64,000 nt of DNA from Ulva prolifera. Lineage: Eukaryota; Chlorophyta; Ulvophyceae; Ulvales; Ulvaceae. The stretch spans positions 11,257,257 through 11,321,256 of the forward strand of contig CM041197.1 in assembly GCA_023078555.1 (NCBI GenBank). Direction: 5' to 3'. Below are positions 45,386 through 55,356 of the stretch, in pieces. The number at the start of each line of letters is the position of its first letter. Positions within the stretch are counted from its first letter, which is position 1. The notes beneath the pieces are model-generated. The model made no database searches. It was not told where the DNA came from and saw nothing but the letters and a program-made list of their open reading frames with translations. Made by a program: the position numbers and the translations under genes.

Positions 45386-48205
45386 TCACCAGAGCTGGGG
45401 CTCCAGACGCTCCGGCCACGTGCGCAACTGCACTCTGCTGAAACGATTCCTGTACTCATGAAGCTCGTCCGGGCTGTAATCTTGCAACACTTCAGCATTC
45501 ACGCGGCAGGACCTCAGGGCAGGCAGCGCCTCGAGCAACGCGGTGAGCTGCACCGGCGTTACAGCATCAAACGTCAGGTCCACAGCGGTCAGCTTTGTCA
45601 AGTGTGCGCACGCATCCATCACTGGCTGCGTATCGTCGCGGGAAAACTTGAAGCGCGCTCTGCTGGTGCCACTCAGGCTCAGGTCCTGCAGCTCTAACAG
45701 CGCTGACAAGGCTTCGCCGAACACCAGCCCGTCCAGAGAGTTGTAGTCTAAACGGAAAGGACTGTCGGGGTCTGCTTCACGCGCCTGCATCGACAGCCGA
45801 GTCAGCTGCGTCAGCGACCTCAGAGCCGAGCCGAAGGAAACAGTCACGTCCGGCTGGGACCACCAGGCTGTGATGCTGTCCAGAGCCAAGACTTGCAGAC
45901 CCTTACAGCAGCGCAGGCTTGCCAGAAACCATCTCCATGCTTTGCACACGGATCTTGACCTATACGTGCACTGTTCGGTGAGCTCGGGTGACAGGGACGC
46001 GACCTCACCGGGAGGCATGCTGAGCTGAAGCGATGTGAGCGTCGCGCCACAGGCTGTCGCGGCCGAGGTGGCGATCGCCAGCGGCGACCACGGGCACGCG
46101 CTCCTCAAGCTGAAACTGGCCAGCGGGGGGAGCTTTGCGGCCGCGGCCACGAAGACGGACTGGTCCTTCGCTGGCGCCAGCTGCTTGACGTCGAACTCAA
46201 CTTCCTGCAGCGCTGTGCATCTCACGGCAGTCTCGATCAGGTCTCGAATCCGGGTGCAGGGCACATCGGATGCAAAGCGCAGCGATGTCAGCGCCGGCAA
46301 GATGAGCAGCTGGAGAAATGAGTTTCCGCAGCTCTGGGTGACCGCCGAGCCCCCAGCCATACAGGCCTCCTGGATCTCCAGGCGCCGGAGGTGGGGGAGG
46401 GCGGCCGGGGCCGCCGCGAGGCGGGAGTAGGCGGAGATGGAGTCGCCGGTGGCCGAGGGGCACAGCCCCAGCTCGATGCGGAGGGAGGTGAGGGCAGGGA
46501 GGCGGGCGAGGGTGGCCGCAACTGCCGCGCAACCGCCAGGGTATGCGATCGCTTCAAGCTCTAGCTCCACAAGCCGGGGCAGCGCTCCAGGGGTGAGGCA
46601 CGAGGTGAAGGCGCGCAGCCACGGCGCGGGGATGTACGCGCCCGAGAGGGTCAGGCGGGTGAGGGAGGGGTGGGCGGCGGCGGCGCGCGCGAGGAGCGCT
46701 GCCGCTCCCAGAGGCAGCTCGCTCACACTCTTAGGGTAGCCATGAGAGACCGCGATCACCTCCTGCAGGCCGGGGGGTGGGAGGGCGGTGTAAGGGAGGG
46801 CGGTGAGGAGGGGCACGGCGGTCACGCCGCAGATGCCCAGCCCGCCGTCGGCGGCGGCAGCGGCGACGATCGCAGGGTGCAGCGCCACCGGGAACGAGTC
46901 GAGGAGCAAGTGTTCAGTTCCGCAAAACTCCAGGCAGTGGGCGATGACGCGGAGGAGGAGGTGGTCTGGGAGACGGCACAGCGCGCACAGCATGGCGCCG
47001 GCCGCGCCACTGTCCTTCCAGTCTGTGGACACCGCCCGCTTTGCCAGTTCGTCAACCCACTCAAGATCACGAGCGTCGCCTAGAACATCACACACCTGCA
47101 TAGCTGAAGCATGTTGAGTGCGGCGGGGGTGGCCAGGCAGAGGCGCGGCCGCCTAGCGTGGTCAGTTCATTCATGCACATGCATTGATGCAGTGGTGTCC
47201 ACTGGTGTGTCCACATGGGTGCTACTGGCGCGTGTGGCAGAAGGCCGGGCAGGGCAGCTGTGTCCGCAGAGCATGTCAGGTCACAATCCGAATATGGTCT
47301 GACATGCTCTTGATAGCCTGTTTTATTGTGAAGTACTCATCGATTTTGATATGTCTTTGCCATAACTATCTGGGATTTCAGAACTCCGAACACACTTGAC
47401 CTGGAGTCCAGAAAACCGTATGCTACTCACAGGGGCTGCTCCCGTAGTGAGCGAGGGGTTGACACGTGGCCGTATGCGTGCTGGGTCTTGCGTGCATGTG
47501 TGACGCCCTCCATGCAGAATTTGAGATGCTGTCTGCGTCTCTGGCGTTCTCCTTGTATAACACGGCCGCATCGCTTCCGCAAAGCACACGCGCGGTTCTG
47601 CCGACGTCGTTCATTCGAGAGTGCCGACACTCCCAAATGCGCCGGCGCAAAAGACAGCTTGCAGGTACCTATGACGCCAAGACAGCGTACCATACTGAAT
47701 GTTGCACTCAACACGACTCACGCAGGTTCTGTTGTACGCAGAGGTTCCTATCGACGCAGACTGCACCTGCAGGTCTGCGGGTAGCGAGCACGCGTCCCGC
47801 AGCCCGGCATCATTCAGTCATCACATAGACAGTAGCATACTGCTGCAGTGATGGTTTCGACACTGCTCCTTCACGAGTGGGTTTCTGACGCAGGAGCCGA
47901 ACATGCTAGACTGATCACACCTTCAGGACGGTCACTAGTTCGTCCAGCGGCAGACGAAAGTCAACAGCGCATGCAGTCTGCCATAGCTGTATGTCTTCGG
48001 GAGTGACCTGAGCAGGAAGCGAGGCAAGGCCTTCCGCGTGTTCAATCCCAGACAGCAGATCCGACCGCTTGACAGCTGCGGCTTTGACGCGATAGCCGAT
48101 AACAAGATCATTCTCGGGTTGCATCTGAGATTCTTGGTGATCGATCAGCGTCACATAGGTTCGTTTCCGTGATGCCAGGGACACGCCGTCTTGCACGTCG
48201 ACCAT
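45386..48205 (-). CDS. LRR-family protein 7 (two exons)
   Basis: Exon 1 is 48205-47921 (95 codons), the intron is 47920-47096 (CTGAAG|GTGTGA to ATGCAG|GTG, phase 0), and exon 2 is 47095-45386. The protein has 664 residues. Exon 1: MVDVQDGVSLASRKRTYVTL, then KRSDLLSGIEHAEGLASLP, EDIQLWQTACAVD and DELVTVLK. Exon 2: VCDVLGDARDLEWVDELAKR, LPDHLLLRVI, LPLGAAALLARAAAAHPSL, LRRs with LPRLVELELEAIAYPGGCAA, and SYRSRSVCKAWRWFLASLRC. With the gene at 49974-52729 it forms a distinct subfamily (SDLLSGIEH.EGLASLP; ARAA.AHP.LTRLTLS). The intron holds a relic of the SINE family. Confidence 0.85.
47320..47480 (-). repeat. Old SINE relic in intron of LRR gene 7
   Basis: aaccgtatgctactcacagg...gtgagcgaggggttgacacgtggccgt follows the order of the SINE body at 41870-41930 with many substitutions. 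The B-box part is lost. Confidence 0.4.
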
Positions 48206-49973
48206 AGCTCCGGACCTGACTAGCTCAGCTCAGGCTGGCGCGCCAGTGCTTCACCAAGAGACAATAAGATGGACTGCGACCTAGCCGATAGCTTGTGGTT
48301 TCCGTCACGGTGCTGGCGGTGTGGACACGGAAAGCAAGTACACGGAAGCAACGTTGACGGTCGGAATCTTGCAGACTCGCTGTCGAACGTTTTGTTCTCA
48401 GAACCACATGAGCGGTCTTCACCAAGCAGGTTTTACTTCTTGTAGAGGGATTCAACTTTGCGGTAGTCTCAGCGACGATAATCTCGTGTTTTTGGCTGCA
48501 ATCTGCTATGTCATTGTGACGCGCCGTGCCAGAGCTCGTGAGGCAAAGGGGTTGAATTTAAACCAGGCCCAACGCGGTATCTGGGCCGTGTTCTACTCGG
48601 ACGCCAGCGGCTTGCGTGTGCAGTGCGTGTGCAGTGGCACGTTGGTGTGTCTCTTGGTGGGCCGTGTACTGTCGTGCTATCTGAAGTTCCGGCTGTGGCG
48701 TTGTTACACCTGTTCGTGCTTCATTTCTCAAGTTGGTGCTTGAGGAATTCCAGCTTAAGCTGCACGTGCACATGCATGTGCAACTATTCCAATGCATGCA
48801 TGCATTGAAATAGCAGCCGCAGCTGGAAGTGGAAGAGCACTGCGCGTGGGTGTGCGTGTATGGGACAACATATGTGTTGTGGTGATGGTGCTGGTGTGCG
48901 GTGGGCTTGTGTAGGGCACGATTGACATCGCATGGCGCGGGCGCGGTGCTGGGTTGGTGATATGAGTTCGTCACGGTGTGTTGGACGCTGAAGTTCAGAG
49001 ATCGCCGCGGTGCCTGCTGCCTCCTCGCCTAGGCTTGAGGCCTGCCCATGTGACACAACTCCTGCATTGCCGAAAGCCAATGTCAGTTCATGCCATCAAT
49101 GTTCTCCTCAGCCAGTGGAGAAGTGAAGGGCTCACAGGACGGTGCCGTGAGCGTGGCTGAGAGTCGGCGTGACAGGAGAGCCACAGCGGCCACTGGGGCA
49201 ACACAGACCCACCTGTCCAGAGAGCTGCTCTAGCCACCAATTGCCATACATCACGGGGAGTGAACGCACTCTACCTCGTACGCAGCACAAATCGGACCTG
49301 CTTTCGCCTCAGTCCCACACAGTCTGGATCAGGCCTTTAAGCATGCACGCATCCAAGCACTGCATTGCGATACTGTAACTGCGGCCTCTGAGAGGTAGAG
49401 ATGCTGGTCACTCCACAGGCAGCGGAAAGGGACATATGTACATATGTACAAGACAGCCTGATCAAGCGGCCAGTTCTTAAAGGTTGCGGTAGCCAGGGCT
49501 GGGCCTGTACTGCCCCATGCCCACAGCAAAGGACCTTGAACAAACATGCGTTACAGCGCATCATGATCTGTGTACATTGAACAGAAAACAAAGCAGTTCA
49601 ATCTAGCCTCGTCAAGCACTCAGTCCAGATACGAGCGCATTTGCTAGTACAGTCCATTGGCGCACTGTCCGAAGTCACACCCGGAACAGTCCCACCCGGC
49701 TTCATGACGTTTTACACATCAACACAGCCGAGGATAGGGCAGCCCTAACAAGACTCAAGTCGGCACTGCTGCTCAGCCATTCCGGATGACAGACGCATGC
49801 GGCAGAGATGGACACACACACACACACACTCTCTCTTTGGTGGGATGCCGCGCATCTACACTGACGACTCCGACTCGCTTTCGTACCCAACATCCATGAA
49901 ATCAATGGGACAGCAGGGCCCCTTTATGAGGCGGCCACCCTGTCACCTCATCCACGAGATCCACTGTCGCTTG
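48206..49973. other. Intergenic between LRR genes 7 and 8
   Basis: No exon recognised. It contains a (ca)n microsatellite at 49811-49828, and TGTAA on the minus strand near 49711, a possible 3' end of LRR gene 8. Confidence 0.4.
49811..49828. repeat. (AC)9 microsatellite
   Basis: Eighteen bases of alternating A and C followed by (tc)n. Confidence 0.9.
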
Positions 49974-52729
49974 CTACAGCTTACGCGCAGACGTAATTAT
50001 TTCAACTTTACTGAAGCGAACCCTGTATTCAGCAAGCTCTGCCGGGTCGTAAACCTGCAGGACTTCTTCAAACACATGGCACAGCTCTAGGGCAGGCGAC
50101 ACTTCAAGCAGCGCCGTGAGCTGCACCGACGTCACCGCATCGATGGTCAACTCCACAGCTTTCAGCTTCTGCAGGCGAGCACACGCTTCCAGCACCGGCT
50201 GCGAACGGTCGAACGTGAACCGTGCGCCGCCACTCACACACAGGGCCAACTCCTGCAGCTCAGACAACCCGGATATGGCTTCGCCAAGCACCGCCCCATC
50301 CAGAGAGACGCGAGCTTGCAGGCCACATCCAGCTTCTGGTGCACGTGCCTGGATGGACAGACGAGTCAGCTGCGTCAGAGCGCTCAGCGCCGACCCGAGG
50401 GCAACGGAGACGCTTTCCTGGCCGTACCACCCAACTAGACAGCCTAGATTCAAGACCTGCAGACCCGTGCAGGTTTCAAGGCATGGGAGAAAACGTGACC
50501 ACGCTTCGGCAATCACCTCGGGCGAAAGAATGACACGTCTTTTCATCTCGAGTGACATGGACGCCTCCATGTCTGCATGCACGCAGAGCTGAAGCGACGT
50601 GAGCGACGCCCTGGAGGCCGCCAGAGCCGAAGTGGCGACGGCCAGCGGCGACAGTGGGCATGCGTTCGTCAAGCTGAGGCTTGCCAGCGGCGGAAACGCC
50701 GCGGCCGCGCCAGTAAACATGTTCTCGCCCTTCTCCGGTGCGAGCACCTCGACGTTGTACGTAACCTCCTTCAGCGCCGGGCACCGCGCGACGACATCGC
50801 CCACGTCCCGGATGCGCATGCTCTGCGCGTCGCTGCTGGCGAAGCTGAGGCAAGTCAGGGCCAACAAGCTGAGCAGCTGGATGAATGAGCTCCCGCAGCT
50901 GGGGGCCACCCTCGCACTGCCAGCCACACGCGCCTCATGGTACTCCAGGCGCTGGAGGTGCGGGAGGGAGGCGGGGGCGGCTGCGAGGCGGGAGCAGGCG
51001 CTTATAGATTTGGCGGTGGCCGGGGGAAACAATCCCAATTCCAAACGAAGGGAGGTGAGGGCGGGGAGGTGGGAGAGGGTCGCCGCGACCGCCGCGCAGC
51101 CGCCGGGGTGTGCCTCGGCGCTGAGAGTCAGCTCCACAAGCCGGGGCAGCGCTCCGGGGGCGAGGCATGCGGAGAAGGCGCGCAGCCACGGCGCGCGGAT
51201 GAACGCGTGAGATAGGGTGAGGCGGGTGAGGCAGGGGTGGGCAGTGGCGGCGCGCGCGAGCAGCTCCGCCGCCGCCAGCGGCATCTCACTCAGATGCTTG
51301 GGGGCCATATGCTTGCGATAGCTCTCTGAGACCACGGCCAGCGCCTGTAGGCCTGGGGGTGGCAATGTGGTGCTAGGGAGGGCAGCGAGGAGGGGCATGG
51401 CAGTGTCTTCGCAAAGGGCCAGTTCTCCGCTGAAGGTGGCAGCGGCAGCGATCGCAGCATGCAGCGGCGCCGGAAACGTGGTGAGGAGTGCTTCGAGGTC
51501 CATCAGCGACCGGCAGCGCACCATGACGCGGCGGAGGAGGTGGTCGGGGAGGCGGAAGAGCGCGCACAGCATCACTCCGCCGTCGTCACCTTCCTCCCAC
51601 GCTGTATTCGAAGCCCGCTTTGCCAATTCAAGGACCCACTTTCCATCATCGGTGTCACCCAGAGCATCAGACACCTGCACAGCCGATGTGGTGTCATGAG
51701 CTGGGCAGCGGCGGGGCAGAGGTGCGGCCGCCTGGCATGGTGAGTGCGCATGTGTCTGCAGCAGTGTGTCTGCAGGGACCCTGTTGGCCAGTGGTGCTTG
51801 GCTGTGATGTTGCAATGCAGGTGTGAGATAAATGTTCGAGGTAGGTCAGATCAACACAGTTCTGTTCTTTCAGTGGAGGGCAACAAGTATGGGACGTGGT
51901 TAGGCCTTTGTCGACTCATCTGCAAGGCCTTCAGTACGTCAGAGGGGTCAGCATGCACCACCCGGAATGTGCACCATTCTGGGGGAGAAAAGGGAGAAGG
52001 GAGAGGGAGAGGGAGAGGGAGAGTGAGGACAGATGACAGGGCGAGACCACTTGGACGCCCGCCGCGACAGCTGCATCTGACGACGTTGGCGCAACATTGG
52101 TGGCCTGTTATGTGTTGCCAGCTATGTGAATTGTTCATTCAATTCCCGAAATGCTCGTCACAGATGACCTTGCTGACACCGTTGAAGCTTTTAGGGACCG
52201 TACGTAAAATATTGTTGGCCATGATTACCGCAAGTTCTGTTTCAAGCATAGAGGCCCATAGAGCACCCACACTGCGACGGCAGGCTTGCTTGTACTGAGC
52301 GCGCGCTCTGATGCGGCCAAACCTTGCTCAGAGCATACGTGAACAGTTTCATGCTGCAGGAGTGGTGGTATCAGCATTGTCACGAATGGGTTTTTCTTCT
52401 GCCACAGCAGTCGAGCATGGCAACGGTAACCATACCTTCAAGACAGTGACGAGTTCGTCAAGCGGCATCTCAGAGTCAACAGCACAAGCAGCCTGCCACA
52501 GCTGTATGTCTTCGGGCTTGAGCTCGGCAGGAAGCGAGGCAAGCCCTTCCGTGTGCTCGATGCCTGAAAGGAGGTCCGAGCGCTCCACAGCTGTGGCCCC
52601 GATGTGATGGCCGATGACCACATTCTCCTGTTGTAAGAGGAGGTCATCATCCTCGATGAGCGTGACATAGGCTCGTTTTCTGGATGCCCGAGACTTCAGG
52701 TCTTGACCAACGACCACATCTCCAGACAT
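49974..52729 (-). CDS. LRR-family protein 8 (two exons)
   Basis: Exon 1 is 52729-52436 (98 codons), the intron is 52435-51675 (TTGAAG|GTATGG to GTGCAG|GTG, phase 0), and exon 2 is 51674-49974. The protein has 664 residues. Exon 1: MSGDVVVGQDLKSRASRKRA, then ERSDLLSGIEHTEGLASLP, EDIQLWQAACAVD and DELVTVLK. Exon 2: VSDALGDTDDGKWVLELAKR, LPDHLLRRVM, MPLAAAELLARAATAHPCL, LRRs with LPRLVELTLSAEAHPGGCAA and LPALTSLRLELGLFPPAT. Closest to LRR gene 7 across both exons. In-frame codons continue upstream of 52729; the chosen ATG aligns best with paralogues. Probably intracellular; ligand unknown. Confidence 0.85.
51991..52023. repeat. (GGGAGA)n tract in intron of LRR gene 8
   Basis: About five imperfect repeats of gggaga on the plus strand. 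Confidence 0.8.
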
Positions 52730-52782
52730 GACAGGCCGATCGCTGATGTACTCCCTGATCAATCTTGTACAGCAAATGAGAT

Positions 52783-52847
52783 CAATTACGGCTGCTCGGT
52801 AGCTTGTGCATGCAATTACGGCTGCTCGGTAGCTTGTGCATGCAATT
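52783..52847. repeat. 30-bp tandem duplication
   Basis: The unit beginning caattacggctgctcggtag occurs at 52783-52812 and 52813-52842 without mismatch, plus five bases. It lies about 60 bp upstream of the LRR gene 8 start. Confidence 0.9.
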
Positions 52848-53919
52848 CAGCTTGCGCTGTGGCCAGGACAGCAACGGTGACGAACATCTGATACTGAACT
52901 AGGGTGTCGCGCTGAGGCCCAATACCTGCTTCTAGTGCCCAGCGTGCACTGCTTCTTAAAGTGTGTGATCTGACATTGCGTTTGGCTGAGCGATGGCACA
53001 CTAGCATGCTTCCCGGATTCCGTGACGCGCATTTCACGCGCCTGGTGAAAGAAGGAGGGGCAAATTCGAACCGGGCGCACCTGAGGTCCAGGCAGTGGAA
53101 GTTGTGCAGCGTCAACTGAAGCAGCAGCCTCGGCTACTTGAGCAAGTGAAGCGCTGTAAGACTGAGGCAGCCATTGCACTGACTTTAGCGTACGTGACTA
53201 CGGCCATGTACACTGATATCAGTATATCACTGATATCAGGATTTGGCATTCTGTAGAACAGGCACGATGCACGGGCTTTTCCCACGAATAATTGCGCAGG
53301 CAGCTGTGAACTGTGTTACAAATTCAAGGGCCAGCTAAAGCCGACGAAGCCTGCAGCCAGCAGGCGACGTTGAATGTGAAATTGAGATGGCGAGCAACTC
53401 AAACACAAACACATGTGGCTCTGGACTGACAATAAGGACAGTTCGCGAACACTACGTTGTTACCATCAAACACAAGTTTGTGTGGCTGTGGACTGACAGC
53501 GAGGACAACTTTGAAACACGTCGTTGTTACCATCATTTTCAGGCTCGAAGAAGGTCCAGGCATTGCCGCGGTGCCCTGCCATACATCTGACTGGCAGAAG
53601 CATGACTTGGCCAATCCTGTTACACAACAGTGCACAAGTGCCAGCCAACACATCACACGGATGCCCATGGCAGCAGCTACCAAGCTCAAAGCCATCGCCT
53701 GCAGCCTTCAGCATCGCCTGCAGCCTTCATTAATGAATTCATGAAGCCAATACACCTCCGCTCCGGCCGGCCATAACCTCAGCCCCCGCACCACACGGCC
53801 CGCTGATTGTGTGTGCGAGACGAAGCCACTCAAAGGCATGCATGAAGTCACCCTGCATCTCAGTCTCCGGTCTTCCCTCGGTGAAGCGCCGCGGCGTGTG
53901 CCCCCACATTTGGCGCCAT
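52848..53919. other. Upstream region of LRR gene 8 and spacer
   Basis: No exon recognised apart from the imperfect dimer at 53400-53534. Confidence 0.4.
53400..53534. repeat. Imperfect dimer of about 67 bp
   Basis: Two diverged copies, each with gtggct.tggactgaca near the start and cgttgttaccatc at the end. Confidence 0.6.
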
Positions 53920-54427
53920 GCACCCAAAACCACTATGGCACAGACACTACTGCTACTAGCAATCTCGGTTGGCATAGCCACAACAGTAGTGCCGCGAACA
54001 GCGATTGCTTCCCGTGGCGGGCCTGCTAAACAAAGACAGCCAGCTCCTAGGCGTCACAGTCTGTGGTGCTTGGCATGAGCACTCTGTCTCCGCTCACGTG
54101 CGAGCCGGGCAGTGGCTCTATGCATCTAAAACCTTGTCAGGCCGCCTCGCAGCGTGCATGCTACCGGAACAGCCCCGCACGCGGACAGACAACCAGGACA
54201 CTGCATGCAAGCTTGCTGCAGTTGGCTCGCATATCACATGACCGCCGTGGTGCACTTGTTGGGGGCCCAACAGCGCCCAGCGCGTGTGTTGCAGCGCCAC
54301 ACCAGCCGCAGGCCGTAGGCCGCTGCCACGGCGGCAACGGACGTACGCCCTTCGCCGCGCCGTTGCGCATTTTTGCACACGCATGCATGCACACTCATTG
54401 CCGCCCTGCGGCACGGCGGACACATGA

Positions 54428-54442
54428 CCCCCCCCCCCCCCC
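54428..54442. repeat. Poly-C tract (15 C)
   Basis: Fifteen C on the plus strand. The right copy of the duplication has only seven C at the matching site (59792-59798). Confidence 0.9.
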
Positions 54443-54761
54443 ACCACCCCCCCACCTGTGGAGTACCTGCTACCGGTAGTGCTCAATGAACCCAGGCACT
54501 GACCCAGGCCGGGGGCTGGACGTCGAGCCTGGCCCAGAAGGCTCCAACATGGGCCGGTGGCGGCAACACGCACGTGAGCGGGGCATGCGGCATCCACGCA
54601 CAGCCCGACCCGGCCTCCCCGGGCCAGTTCCCCCTGTAGACACCCACCTCCGCCATCCCGCACACCATGCAGGGATGCCGGCGGTGTTTGCGCTGCTCTT
54701 GCCACCCGGCGACATGTTGCAACAGCGGCCCGAGGGGGGGGTCGGGGGGCGCCGAGGCGCG

Positions 54762-54937
54762 CTAGGGTGTGCGCGGCTCATCGGCGCCGGGCAGAGCGCG
54801 GACGTGCTGGAATGCCTGGAGGAGGTTGCCGCGTGTCGGGGGCGCAGCAGGGTGCCACGCCAACACGAGCGCGAGCTTCTGCCGCATGCCCACCCTCGTG
54901 GCCGCCCCCGGGCCTGCACTCGCGGCCGCCCCCGGGC
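54762..54937 (-). CDS. Conserved terminal exon in the duplication, left copy (unknown protein)
   Basis: The minus strand reads AGPGAATRVGMRQKLALVLA, WHPAAPPTRGNLLQAFQHVR, ALPGADEPRTP and a stop. The right copy has TKAAMRQQLALVSAWHPAAR and the same exon end and stop position. Both start just after a CTGCAG or GTGCAG acceptor. In this copy the acceptor plus eight codons are tandemly duplicated (24-bp unit), giving two in-frame acceptors (exon start 54937 or 54913). Conservation of frame, acceptor and stop suggests a real C-terminal exon. No family recognised and upstream exons not identified. Confidence 0.4.
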
Positions 54938-55356
54938 CTGCACTCGCGGCCGTGTAAAGACGTTCGCTGACGTGTTGCGGTGCGCGCGGCTTGCACGCGA
55001 CGTGCGGCACAGCCTCTCTCGCTCCCATGCGCCGTGGCCACGCGCACACCCACACCGTCACTGTACAAGCCGGCAAGGGCTGCTGAAGGCGGGCAACGCC
55101 CAATCCGGGGTGCACATTGGTTGCAGGGTATGGCATATATATAATAATATATATAAAAATTTGGCTTTTGTGCATGCACCATACGGTCACCTTGACGAAC
55201 CAGACGCGCGGCGTCAGCCGCTCCCTGATTACGCGGTCTGCGCAACAGGCACAGAATTCCCACGGAGACTGGCGACCATGAGGCGTGTACGCCAGTAGAT
55301 GGTACTCAAAGAGGTGTGTATCGTGAGCACACCTGGCGACACTTCCGGCCACACGG

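Larger units (their letters stand above)
53920..55110. repeat. Segmental duplication, left copy
   Basis: About 1.2 kb colinear with 59270-60390 in the same orientation. Shared blocks include the region around 54050, aagcttgctgcag near 54210, aacccaggcactgaccc near 54490 and the terminal-exon block 54762-54937. Identity is moderate, with indels. Confidence 0.55.

Noticed and set aside
54486-55298. 270-codon plus-strand frame in the segmental duplication
   Set aside because: Only part of it aligns in frame with the right copy, whereas the minus-strand terminal exon keeps acceptor, frame and stop in both.
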